64,000 bases of DNA. Origin: Bugulina stolonifera. Its lineage: Eukaryota; Bryozoa; Gymnolaemata; Cheilostomatida; Bugulidae. Below, one piece after another: positions 36,876 through 49,478 of the stretch; positions within the stretch are counted from its first letter, which is position 1, and each line of letters starts with the position of its first letter. Both the position numbers and the translations under genes were made by a program. Under the pieces are notes generated by a model, which saw nothing but the letters and a program-made list of their open reading frames with translations, was not told the origin of the DNA and made no database searches. Location: positions 9,321,501 to 9,385,500 of the forward strand of contig OW285192.1 of assembly GCA_935421135.1 (NCBI GenBank). Reading direction: 5' to 3'.

Positions 36876-37893
36876 ATAGTGCAAATTTTATAAAATTGCG
36901 AACTGAATCCATAGATGAATGGAATTCATAAGCTATATACAAGTACAATAAATCTGTGTAGTAGGGGCCCTAAGGATGGTGACAATGATGGGCTGATTTT
37001 ATATGGTGTCTTGGTTTGATGGTGACAGTTTGCAAAAAGTTTTAAAAAACTCATGATTATGCTCTTTATAAACTGAAAATTAGCAATTTGTTTATTTTCA
37101 TCAATGCGCAGTGTGCTTTATTCATACATATTATACATATATTGTATTGTGTGCTCTCGATTAAGAAATGGCTATTTAGGCTCACTACATGTAGAATAAA
37201 AGGAGAGTATTTGACTTGAATTTCATGCTTGCGATTTGCTTACACGCTGTCATGTGTATAATATATAGAATCAATATCATATGCGGCTCTTGCACTTGGT
37301 CTTGTGATAATGAGTCAGCAAATATCCAGTCAGCAGTCTGGACATTCTGATTCTAGTCACATCCCATATAACAATAATTATACATGCAAATGTTGGTCTA
37401 GCAAATCTAAAACTGGCTGTTTTCCTACCAAATACTGTTTATTACAAATAAGTTAAAAATAGATGTGTAGGAAGCTCTTTGGTTAAATGCGCATACTAAT
37501 ATACACAGTAATGTGTGTGGAATAAATAGTGCTAGAGGACATTTATTTTGGTTGTATTTGGCAGGGCAGTGTAAGCCAGAATACAAAATATTATGTACAA
37601 TCATAATATATGTCATATAAATATAAATCTCTCAAAATATGTAAATATAGTTTACTTGCTATACGTGTACATGTACATACATATATATGCAAATATATTG
37701 GAGGTCATATAAAATATGTGTAGCCATATTACCATATAAATATATGAATATGATACCATGATAAAAATATGATTTGTAAAAGTAGCCTATCTGAATAATT
37801 GTCAGTGTTGTACAATAATTATACTATTCAGCACTGCATACCATGAAACTATGTAATCTGGTTGTTGCTTACACTTCTGGTGTTTGGAAAATT

Positions 37894-40345
37894 TCAGTAA
37901 CATTTACCGAGTCTAATGAGAACTCTAGCTCCAGTTTTAAAATCATCATAAGCTTTCCATTTACATTTCTGACTGTAGTGTATCTCGTACCCATCACAGT
38001 CATTAGTACGTCCTTGTACGAGGGCTCCGTCCATCTGAGTATATTGTCCACACCGGCATATCCTGTTAAACAAATCCAGAGTTAACTAAGATGTGATATA
38101 TATAGTGCACAAGATGTACATTTACGTACTACGCCTTGTTTGCTATTTATTGCTCTTATCTTTGGATACTTTTGCATAATGATACATCACCAAAAAGAGA
38201 ATGATGCGATAGCTTTTGTTCGACAAATCGGTAAAATTTTTTGTAAAAGTAGTAAAAAACAATTATATGTAATGGTTTTAGTAATCCAAGGAAACCACAC
38301 ATCACTGTATAACGTAATATTTGCATTAGGTGATGTAACAAGGTATTAGACAACCATAATATGCTAGTCCAAGAATGTGTGATTGCAGGTAATAGTCGAG
38401 CTTCATGCTGACTTGTATGGAGGCTTATGCCTTGACTTTGTACCATATACATTATTCATCATCATTAGCATGGTAAACTAAGTCAAAATATAATGTATGT
38501 TCTGAAAGAATTTATTGCGGTTAATGTTAAATGTAAGCCATAGAGGGAGTCACAATCACATGTTCACTTTTATGAGTCATTATTACATAACATATTAAAT
38601 ATAAAACTATTCTATTATGTACAAATGTAGGTTATTTTACTCACTGTACAGACCTCTATCTATTATAATAATAACAGTTAATTACCTAACTAAATGTTTT
38701 TGGTAGAACTTCACGTATTGCGTGTTTGATGCATTGTCGGAAAAGTGATAATTGGGAGCCTCTGTTTGGTGTATTTTGACCTTCGTACCAGACCTGCAAA
38801 ATAGTTAGGGACGTGTTTAGTGTTCTACATGTGCATGAAACAGCATATAATATTTAGTTTGCAAAGTTGATAATAAATGTAGTAATTGACCTTATCAAGT
38901 CTCTCTTGTATTAAACATTTTGAGTAAAGATACAAAGCAATACATAGAAAGTGAAATGCGGTAATTTATACATTCAGATGAAAATGTTGCAATATTATCA
39001 AGTTTGAAACAACCCCATATACATGGTAGGTGATTTGATAGCCAGTGAAAATACAAGAGTATTAAAGCAGCAATCTGTGTATATGTTCGTTTAACCAATG
39101 ACAAGTAAAAATCGTGTGCTAGTCCAACCAATGCTGTATATTCACCTTGACTGCTGCCTGGTATAGGAGCATTGCCTGCTGTTGTGGTATTCTATAGCTA
39201 CAGGAAACCTGTTTGCATGATCTCTGGGTACGGAACTATCACTATCATCTCCTTCATCTTCCTGGAGACATGACATCTGATTGGGCAATGAGTGAGGGAT
39301 GCAAGTGCCAGCGGCAGCACCAGCACCAGCACCAGCACCAGCGGTGTGGAATGTGATGCTCTTTAAATTAACAAGGGCGACATTGCATGCTTCACAGCTT
39401 ATATCATGTTTAATTTTTTAAACCAATACATAGTACTGTAAATTCCTGCTGAAAGGAAAGTAAGCAAATAGAACTTGCAATTATAGAACAGAAAAATATT
39501 GACAGATCACACTAGGCATACTGGATGGTAAAGTTGGCCCTTGACATGCTGCATATGCAGGCCCGTGATGCTGTTTACGACAATATAATAGCATCCCCTT
39601 ACAGCCTCATATGACTAATTGACACTGACAGTTACTGCACCGACAGTGTCTGCCTCAACTGTACCATTGGTGCCGGCCAGAAGACGAGCTATAATTATAC
39701 CATGCACTATATGTACATGTACATGTATATGTATATAATAATATTATCCTACGAGTCTTGCTTGAGTGTGAGTCAGCAACCGTCAGCCTTTCACTCATGC
39801 CAATATATATTCCAGGAAGAAAGGAAAAGTACAGAGTATCTATGCAGTATGCTGGTGACCACGGTGAAATAATTTCTCACTGAATCCAGCGTGAGACTTA
39901 GGGGGCGATAGCATGGGCCTCAGGCTATTAGTATGAATACATAGCCTACTTCAGTCAAACAGTCACTTGTAATGATCACTAAACAAGATACACGAGTCTA
40001 AAGACTAACCTGATTGGGCGGGAGTTGTGCTGTCCTATCGTGATGTGATGACATTGGTGTCATTGGAAGGCTATCTTTCACTTCCTGTCTGTGTACTGCT
40101 GAATTGTTAAGTGCGGTACAATATGGTGACTGCTGGCTGGGAACCGTATTGTAGACGTAATATGATTGGTGGTGTACTTGTGGAGTGGTAATATCATCTC
40201 TTGCAGGAATCTTATTTGAAACCGGTTCTACTAAATAATCTAATTTGTAAGATTTTGTCAATGCTCGACGACCTTCATTTTCTTTTTCTCCAAAACTCCC
40301 TACCGCATTTCCTGAACCAGTTTGTGGAGTAGAGTGATCAGCCAT
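37894..40345 (-). CDS. Unrecognised Cys-rich family, copy 2: 4 exons, 275 aa
   Basis: Exons 40010-40345, 39146-39360, 38686-38793 and 37894-38062 join with phases 0, 2, 2. Exon 1 starts MADHSTPQ and carries GRRALTKS; it is the shortest first exon of the complete copies. Exon 2 begins with a Gly-Ala dipeptide run from a (GCTGGT)n microsatellite, then an acidic QEDEGDDSDSS patch and NRFPVAIEYH with QCSYTRQ. Exon 3 has SGTKVKIHQ and YVKFYQKHLVR. Exon 4 has ICRCGQYTQMDGAL, NDCDGYEIHYSQKCKWKAY and ends RLGKCY, where the other copies have RLCKCY: one base change (TGT to GGT) removes a conserved cysteine. The stop follows at once, without the KP tail of copies 3 and 4. This gene lies next to the Polinton-like insertion. 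Function unknown. Confidence 0.85.
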
Positions 40346-41677
40346 TATGGAAAGCGTCGACAAAAAGGACAAGCGCTAAACGTGTACATGTAGTAGCGTG
40401 TAGTAACAATACTGCATATTGTCACTATTCAACCTTATTGATCTCTATATATACATACAATTGCTAGATTGCACCACCATGATATAAGAAGTCATGTTTC
40501 TGCATGTGCCTGAACTTGTTAGCAAAATCCCAAATTCCAATGAGCAATACTGCTGATACTGCGCTGTAGTTATGCTAGCTACAATGTACATGTATGTGCA
40601 AGTTGTTAGCCTCAAAAGAATGTCTTCACTAAACTGCCAATACATTGTGTAACAAACCTATTAATTTATATTGCATGCATGTCAGTGCATTCCCTAGCAA
40701 AGTCATTTAATATGATCAATTAAATGTAAAATAATTGTTATACAGTTGGACATTTATTACTGGACAAACTGACCATTTTCAAGCAGCAATAGTGTATGCA
40801 GCTAATCTGTAGATAGCAACCAGTGACACCATAGCAATGATATTAAGCTAACAAAACCAAAACGTAGAAATATAAAAAATAACGAGTCTTTTTTAAATAA
40901 AATCATGAGAACTTCATAGATGGCATAGGTGTTAGAATTGGTGCTAACAAAATAACAATGAGCATACACATTGCAAATTAATGATGATGCTACACTAGAT
41001 GGGATTTTGTATAGACTAACAATTTATAATAATAGCATGAGGATGCAGTAAAACTGTAGCATAGAAACATGCAGTAGGCCTAAATTAGAATAGTTGTATG
41101 CAGTATTCTGATGGATACACTGCACCATTATAAACCACATAATATATTTATATAGATATAAAGTAATCAATAAAGCTACTAGTAGGTTAATCATAAATAG
41201 ATATTTAGTTCAGCAAAAACTGATTAAAATAGGATAGAAAGGTTTTGTGTCCAGCACCGTGCAAATATAATTGTAGTTAACTAAACGCATTACTGGTAAT
41301 GCAAAGGCCACACAAAGTTAGTCTAGACACAGAATGAAGATATCAAATGCAGTCTGTACGACGAAATGGCCGATATTTGGTTATGTAAATAACGCTAATG
41401 TATCGTAAAATGTAAACATGATTTCGTAAAATGTAGGTATATGTTTTGGTATAAAAAATAGAACAATACTAACATGTAATAATTATAATTGCAAGTACAT
41501 GTAGGCCTATGATAAAATAGTTGGAACAATATAATATATAATGACTAAGTCTTAGCGTGCTATATGTATTATAATACTATACACTCTACCAGGGTCAATT
41601 TGTAAATTTGTAACTTTGCTCGTAGAATTGGGTCATTTGTTGACAACATAAACCCTTGAAACAGTAACAGGGAAGCT
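40346..41677. other. Intergenic region between family copies 2 and 3
   Basis: AT-rich with no recognisable gene or repeat array. It must contain the promoter of copy 2 and the 3' end of copy 3. Confidence 0.5.
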
Positions 41678-44600
41678 TTAGGTTGGTTTGTAACATTTAC
41701 AGAGTCTTATGAGGACTCTGGCTCCAGTTTTAAAATCATCATAAGCTTTCCATTTACATTTCTGACTGTAGTGTATCTCGTATCCATCACAGTCATTAGT
41801 ACGTCCTTGTACGAGGGCTCCGTCCATCTGTGTATATTGTCCGCACCGGCATATCCTAAAATGAAAATTAAAACAAGTGGTATATTTCACCATCCTATGT
41901 TGATGCAAAAACATAATTATTATTACATCAATACGAAAAGAAAATAGAGAATCAACTCTTCGAGAGCAGCGGCGATCAATCTACCCCTTTGCTAATCAGG
42001 GATAAATACTTGGAGTAAACATAGATACAACATTTGTAGGTTATTCAGAGATTTTAGTTTCTTTTAGGTTAGATTTTAGAGATTTGTAGGTTATTCAGGT
42101 GATTTTAGTATTACATAAGACTATAAATAATATGTCAACAGTTATCATTATTTGAACAGGACAGTTTAGCTACGCAAATATATTCTTTAGTATCACAAAT
42201 ACGTTCTTTAGTATCGCAAATACATTCTTTAGTATGACAGTGGGAATTAGAGTAAAATGAGGGTAGGAGTATGTAGTAGGCCTATCTACAATACTATACA
42301 TATATCTTAGTCATTCACTGATAAACAGTCACTTTTCTTTGTTGCATAGCAAACAGGAAATGATGTACTTAACGAATTTTAACCAATGAAAGCAAGCGCA
42401 GTGAGGTAGCACTTTTGGGTGTGTTTTTATTACTATTGTTCAACAGATGATGCCCCACCCACTTTAAATTAAAACAATGATGTCATATAGCCGACTCCTC
42501 CAAAAATTTCTGTAAAATACCAATTTTCAAGAAGAATGCCTTCATATGATGACATCATAGTTATCTAACTCGATCATGATGAGGTTGGTTGAGACTGAAT
42601 GAAGTGTTCTGAGAATCGTATCAATTATGTCACAATAATTGAGAGTTTTAGCCAATTAGCATGAAAAGTTCACTTTTAGATGGTGTAATTTTTAGCATGT
42701 GTTCTATGTTTTTTGTAAAGGCATAATAGCCTATGAGAAGGCTGAGTTCATACAATGCAGTGTTGAGAAATGATATCAATTTCATTATATATATTATGCA
42801 AGTGCAGTAATGTTACAAATAATATTACGTTTTTTTCTATTGACAAACACATTGGATGTTGTTGACAAAAATCATGGTAGAGTCTAGACTTGAAGCAATG
42901 ATAATATACACCAGTGTATATTATCATTGCTTGAAGTCTGTCAACTCATCATTGTTTGTTTTGATTAAATCAGAGAATTATCAATATTCTATATCCAATA
43001 TATACTTCCTGTCTATGTGTGTGTATAGCATACATGTAATGAGGGTGTGTACTTGTACAGAGTGGTACAGGGCAGGGTTGCGCTGCCTAGCACAGCACCT
43101 GATTCATATAATAAGCTGACTAGCGCCTATACACACATACACACATACACATATACATGTAATTTGCATTTCATAAAGGCTTTCTATTACTTCTATATGC
43201 AAAGAATGACTAAAACTCTCTAATTAGTAATTATGCTGACAGTGAGTATTATATTAGTAATTCGGCCATTGTTTATCTGTCGATGACATCATTTCAAGTG
43301 TGAATAAGAGGACACACCAATCTCGTATGTAACATGCTGAGGCTGTAGTTTTAAGTAAATGTTGCAAAGTCATCTGTATTATCAATAGATGAGAAGGAAA
43401 GGGAAGTTGGCTTCTAATCAAGGAAATTCCTTAAAATCTCAGAATTACACATACACTACAATTATCAATACATCACTAGTTTATAAAGTAGCATGAAAGT
43501 TGTTCGCAGAGTTTATGTAACTTATCCAATCTCCTACACAGAGGGTGGAGAGTAAATCAGGAATTCAAAACTCACCACCAGCAAATGGTTTGTATCTACT
43601 GCCAGTGATTTGTTTACTTACCTAACAAGGTCTTTCTGGTAGTACTTGACGTGGTGGGTTTGGTTCCTAGTCTGGGCCGTCAGAGGATCGTAGACTGAGT
43701 TCTTCATCTGTTTAACCTTCAAACCCGACCTGTTCAACAGAACTCGCACTATATAGTACATGTATACTGTTTTACTATTGGCGCATTGCCATCAAATAGT
43801 AGAGCTGGTTCAGTCTCATACGTGTAATTAAGTTTGAATTTTATCTCAAAATATTTTGTCACGAATTTGAGAGTTGTGCCAAATAACACATTACTGGCTT
43901 CTTTGGAATTATCTTTCCAATGTTTATCAATGTTGCCCAATGGCAGTTACAGTGCGTATTGCACAAGTTATTTGAACTTTACATATCTAGAGTGAAATTA
44001 TTAGTAAACAGTTCACAGGGGCTATACCCAACTGATATAGCCAGTAGCTGACATATAGCATGACCCTAGTACTATCAACAAGTCACAGTTTCAAAACTTG
44101 GTTACAAAACGTTGTGCTTGCAAATAACATAACTAATATGGATTAGCCCATACACTATAACCAAATAATTAAGTCATCTGTGTGAAATCTAAAATTTCTT
44201 CATCAGATCGCCTTTTCTCTTTGTCCCATAATGATGTAACATTAAAACCATCGACTAATTTATAATACCATTTACTATCATTTCAATCTCATTCAGAGAA
44301 TTAAACAAAATTCAAACTGTTAAGTGAATTAACCAATTAACCAACCTGGTCGCCTGACGACGATACATGCAGTTCTTGTTGCCATGGTACTCTATTTCGA
44401 CAGGAAACTTGTTTGGGTGTGTTTGCGAAGCATCTTCATCGCTGTCACTATCTTCATAGTCTGCATCTACAGTTTTACTGGTATCAGTATTAGACCATAC
44501 GCTGCTAGTAGAAACTATTGGAGTAGCTATTGTAGAAGCGAACATCTGATTGGTCAGATCATCAATTGTTGACGTGGACGGTATCTACAACAGCATAAAT

Positions 44601-45692
44601 ATTCTAAAATTAAATTTGGAAAATGCTAATACATACTACAATTGTATTAGAGCAAGGTAAAATATGATTAGAACTGGCACATCATCTATATCTGCTAACT
44701 ACATGTAGTTGTGAACTACCACAACCACTAACCAGTGGACCTGGTGTAACCAGATGAATTTTAGCCATACAAGCCATCCATAGCCTCTTCACCAACATAG
44801 CCTACTCACTAAATCTTGGCTTGACATGCTCTATAAAAGTATGCGAGCACGAGTACATGTAGGCCTATGTTTCTTTCTCGGATTAATACTAAATTTTTAA
44901 AATTCTCTGACAAAAAACATAAAAACCTGTTTGAAGTTTATATACATTGTAGCTACTTACAACGCTTTCAGTCCCGGGATTGTCTAATCGTTCAAGGGGA
45001 GAGAATCCTGGAGGCGGGGCCATCACTGGTGCTTCATATCCGATAGCTGAATGAGGCAACAAGGGTCCTTCATACCCGTTAGCGGTCGGTGAGACAGGAG
45101 GTCTAATGTAGCGGACACTAGACTCCGCACTAGCTGTGGAGCTACCTGATTGGTTGGTCTGTGTGTAAACCGGTCGGTTGAATACTTGGAATCCGGAAGG
45201 TTGATATTGTGACGGAGACTCAAACTGCAAGGAGGCTTGTCGTCCGTACGTATTCGAGAATCGTTGTGGCTGTGACGTGTAATTGGTATTGTGAAAAAAA
45301 CCTTGAAGACGAGGTCGCTGATTCCTATTGTATATCGTAGCTCCGGGACTTGCATTGTGATAACTGTGCTGTCTTTGAACATTAGCCGCTTGGTGGTAAT
45401 TCGGTTGTCTTGGTATCAAGCCAATTGGTGAAACTGAGTCTAAAATGTTGGAACTATGTTGTCTGTGCATCAGATCTTGTCTATCTTGCGAGTCAGAGCT
45501 GGTGCAATTCGGTGAGGTCTCGTAGTTTGACTTAGTTATAGCGCGACCAAGTAGATTAGTAGTAGCGTTTGTATTACTACTACTAGTAGGAGTATCAGCT
45601 TTAGAATCAGTATCTTTCACTTCAGCTTCAACCTGCATGTTCATGTTCTTCATTGATGCTGTTTCAGAGTCGTAACTTTTTATGTCAGTCAT
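41678..45692 (-). CDS. Unrecognised Cys-rich family, copy 3: 4 exons, 418 aa
   Basis: Exons 44961-45692, 44346-44584, 43622-43729 and 41678-41855 join with phases 0, 2, 2. This is the longest member because exon 1 (244 codons) carries a long Gln/Ser/Tyr/Pro-rich low-complexity stretch, with LLGRAITKS near its start. Exon 2 has TIDDLTNQM, an acidic YEDSDSDED patch, NKFPVEIEYH and NCMYRRQ. Exon 3 reads SGLKVKQMKN...YDPLT and HHVKYYQKDLVR. Exon 4 reads RICRCGQYTQMDGALVQ, NDCDGYEIHYSQKCKWKAY and RLCKCYKPT before TAA, and is almost identical to exon 4 of copy 2. Conserved Cys positions are one in exon 2 and CxC, C, C, CxC in exon 4. No signal peptide or membrane segment. Function unknown. Confidence 0.87.
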
Positions 45693-46797
45693 AGCATAAA
45701 CAATGCATCTGTGTACACGCGATGTTCCCCTTACAAGTTGCTAATAGCAAATGGTGTTATTTCATGCCATGCTTCTTGTTTATCACGCCAGCAATCATCA
45801 CCACGTGGGATAAGTGATTCATAATAATATTGGAAAACCCATCTCCAGACCTGCCAATCACAATCTCTATTCAATAAAATTAATGAGCCATTGCCAAAAT
45901 GCTACTATAATGCCAGCAAAAGAGTAAAGAACAGAGAAATAAGGCAGACTTGACAGGTATGTTTAATTCAATACTAGTATTATAGTGAACAGATTTGTTC
46001 TGGAACCCATTATATATTACATGTACATGTAATGTATAATGCAACCAAGGTCTAGTCGACTACTATATAATAATAGCCTGGTATCATATTATACACATTA
46101 GATTATACTATTGTGCATTGTATTTAGCAGTAGTGGCATCAATCAGCAATCTTTTGGTAACTTGGCAGGTATGACAGAGTCCAGCGTTACATAGGTCAAT
46201 GGCAATAGATCTATTTTGACCTTGGTACAGCAATATTTTTATGATAGTATGTCTCTATGAACTACACTATATATTTTTAGGCTGTAAATATATATGTACA
46301 TCAGCATCTACATCTACATGTATGCAGGGATAGCCATCGAATACTTTCTTTGTATATGTAAGAAAACATATATTATGATCCTGGATTGCATAAGTTGATT
46401 GTGAAATTATTTGATATTATTCTTCCCTTATGCATTTACAGCCAGGAAATAATAAAATTTCCCCTTCGTAGTCTGTAAGGAAATGAGGTAGATTTGAGGG
46501 AAATTAATTCACTCCACTTCAACCTTTCTCAAGCTATTTCCTGTATTTGGAAACAAATAGTTTTTGCCTTGTCTGAAATTACACAAGGCAATAGAATGAA
46601 AATAATGTCCTTTAAATGTATATTGAATCATTCAAATTGGCATTTTTTTATGTTTTGAAATACACAAATATAGCAATTCATCATTATCACACTTGCTTTC
46701 GATGAAGTTTACTTGCCTGTCTGAATTTTCAATTCCTGTTCTCCCTGACTTTCAACTGTTTGTTCCGATCACTCTTAGTCTCAGCAGTCATGTACGA

Positions 46798-47175
46798 CAT
46801 CATCTCTCATGTGTGCTCCACCATCTAGCCATCGGGGCTCATCATCTCTCATGTGTGGTCCACCATCTAGCCATCGGGGCTCACCATCTCTCATGTGTGG
46901 TCCACCATCTGGCCATTGGAGCTCATCATCTCTCATGTGTGCTCCACCATCTAGCCATCGGGGCTCACCATCTCTCATGTGTGGTCCACCATCTAGCCAT
47001 CGGGGCTCACCATCTCTCATGTGTGGTCCACCATCTAGCCATCGGGGCTCACCATCTCTCATGTGTGCTCCACCATCTAGCCATCGGGGCTCATCATCTC
47101 TCATGTGTGGTCCACCATCTAGCCATCGGGGCTCACCATCTCTCATGTGTGCTCCACCATCTGGCCATCGAGGCT
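46798..47175. repeat. 42-bp minisatellite, 9 copies
   Basis: Nine units beginning CATCATCTCTCATGTGTGCT, with a few variants (GTGGTCC for GTGCTCC, CACC for CATC, one diverged unit at 46909-46923). Length divisible by 3 keeps several frames open on both strands. There is no gene signal around it. Confidence 0.95.
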
Positions 47176-47291
47176 CACCATTTCTCATCTCACATCCAAA
47201 CTCTCTAAATATATTGGTTGAACGTCCCGTATCCAGCAACAAGCCACTAAAAATATTTTGTTAACAGGTTCATGTATCAATTTCGGTAAAT

Positions 47292-47572
47292 GGACATTTC
47301 GAAAAAGACAGTTCGAAACAGGACGTTTCACAACAGGACAGTTCTAAGCCGGAAAGTTCGGAACTGTGTAGATTGCATTATTTAGAAGAACAAAACTCAC
47401 AGACAATTAATTTTAGTTAATTAATTCAATTAATTAAATAAAAAACATATTAAAAATAAAAATGAGTTAAAATCTGGTAGTTGGGGTTTGGGGTTAGGCA
47501 CCTCGAACTGTCCGGTGTTGAACTGTCCACTTTCGAAACGTCCTTTTTCGAACTGTCTTTTCCAAACAGTTG
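47292..47572. mobile_element. Foldback-type MITE with about 65-bp inverted arms
   Basis: The left arm contains AAAGACAGTTCGAAACAGGA and GGACAGTTC; the right arm is its imperfect complement ending ...CGAACTGTCTTTTCC. The arms are built of GGACAGTTCGAAA-like subrepeats and surround an AT-rich core with TTAATTAATTCAATTAATTA. No coding capacity. Confidence 0.75.
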
Positions 47573-48460
47573 CACATTCATCAATTTCGGAGCTACTAGG
47601 TTTTGATTCATCATAAGGACTACAAGCTACACATGGACAGTTTACCTATTATTCACTTGTTTTTGCAGAGGTCTTTGAAAGAGTAAATCAACAATGAGGG
47701 GGCCTTAGGCTATTATTCTATTGATACTATGAATCAGTTGCTACTTGTGTACACAGAGACTGCAGTAAACAATCAAGTACATGTGTACTGAGAAAGTACA
47801 ATGAAGTACATTTATAATAAAAAGTTGTTGTAACCAAAGTATAATACAGTAAAATGTTTAATACTTATAATGTATAACATTATGAGTTGTACATTGTACA
47901 TTGTAGGCGTAGTCGTTTAAAAAGTTTTAAAATAATAGTGATGTGTAGGGGTGTAAAAAATTTCCACTTCCTACAATTAATTGATTATTTATCAATGTTT
48001 ATTTGCCTTACGCCTGTTATAGTGACCAGTATAAATAGTGACCAGTACAACAGAATATTTCCACTGGTGCATGGCCTAGATATGATTAGCAGAATGATTG
48101 TCTAAAAATTTTCCAAACTATGAATAGAGGACCAAGGTTTAATGGAAATTTTTGATTCTGAAAAATGTTTTCACCTAATGGTTTGGTACAGTCATGAGGG
48201 TTTATGTAAAGTAAAATATAATATGAAAATGTAGCCCTTGGGAGTCATCAGAACATTAAAAATAATGAGATTATATCGCTGTGATAGATCGTGTCCTACT
48301 TCACTGATTTGGAATTTGTTACTATAGGCTACGCTTTTAATGAGATTAATTGTCAAAAACAGGGGAAGAAAATGAACAAAGTACAAATTCTGATGTTACT
48401 TTTATAAAGAAAAAAATTTTGTATAAACTAGATTATTCTAATAAACATGTGGGTGTTGGA

Positions 48461-48490
48461 GGGGGGGGGGGGGGGTGGGTGGGGGTGGGG
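48461..48490. repeat. G-rich tract, possible quadruplex
   Basis: A run of 15 G followed by T-separated GGG, GGGGG and GGGG blocks. It has four or more G tracts with one-base loops. Confidence 0.8.
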
Positions 48491-48626
48491 CAGCGAAGTA
48501 AGGAGGTAAACTAGAAACAAGTCCTTTTGCACAAGCAACTAGTCAACTCAGCCTAGTAGAGGTATTTACTACTAGGCTACTAGCTAGATGCCAGCAACAA
48601 CTGGTCAAGTATTGTACAACCAAATC

Positions 48627-48835
48627 TTGTGGTAGTTACTAGTTAGTTACTAGTTAGTGCCAACTATTAGTTCTTACTAGTTTCTGACTAGCCCTGACTA
48701 GTCAGAACAAGTCAGAACCAGTCAATAACCAGTCAGAACCAGGCAATAACCAGTTAGAACTAGTCAATAACCAGTCAGAAACTAATCAGAACTAATAATT
48801 GGCACTTGTTCTGACTAGTCAGAACTACTCACAGT
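48627..48835. repeat. Imperfect repeats of CTAGTTAGTT / CCAGTCAGAAC
   Basis: Direct and inverted copies of TAGTTAGT, GACTAGTCAGAAC and AACCAGTCAATAACCAGTC. GACTAGTC is itself palindromic, so the block can fold extensively. Confidence 0.75.
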
Positions 48836-49309
48836 TCATTACTAATAAAAGTGAGATAACTAACATAATGAACCAGCAGAATTGAACAGTGAGCAACACC
48901 TAGCCAACATATTGGGGACTTACCGCAATACCATAAATACCAAACATAGCAACATTGTGTTTGCTATGCATGAGGAGTATAGTTATGTACATTCACTATA
49001 TTATTAGTATGCAATTTAGTCTCCCAGTGTACATGATGAATATAAATACACTACATGTAGCCAACGCTACATGATTGTATGAAATATTACATAACAATTT
49101 ACATATTATATATAATGTACAATGTAGCCTGCATGCAGATATAAAAGTGATCATTATAATAATATTTTCGTACCAACAGCTGTTGTAATATCTTAGGCCT
49201 AATTGCAGTATGATACAGCACCTTTCTGCTGGGCTATCTTGTGGGCCTCCATGTATTACTAGTATAGGGCTATAATGGTCATAATGTGGTTTCTAGACTG
49301 TTCTACTGG

Positions 49310-49478
49310 AGTTAGGTGCAGAAGTGGAGAAATTTGAGATAGCCTTTGTTCTTCGCCAAAAATGAAGCAGGAGAAGTTGTCTTCTCTATATTTTGCTGGT
49401 TGACCGCCCTTACCCCAAACCCCAACCACAAACAAGGAACTAAGGCTATCTCAAATTTCTCCACTACTGCACCTAACA
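49310..49478. mobile_element. MITE with about 40-bp inverted ends and 10-bp flanking duplication
   Basis: The left end GTTAGGTGCAGAAGTGGAGA mirrors the right end TCTCCACTACTGCACCTAAC, extending through AATTTGAGATAGCCTT. GTTCTACTGG occurs immediately on both sides (49300-49309 and 49479-49488). A 9-10-bp duplication with long inverted ends is typical of Mutator-like elements; the superfamily call is inference. No coding capacity. Confidence 0.8.

Noticed and set aside
46693..47264. His/Leu-, Pro/Ser- and Asp/Gly-rich open frames over the 42-bp minisatellite
   Set aside because: Unit length is a multiple of 3, so several frames on both strands are open; no independent gene signal.
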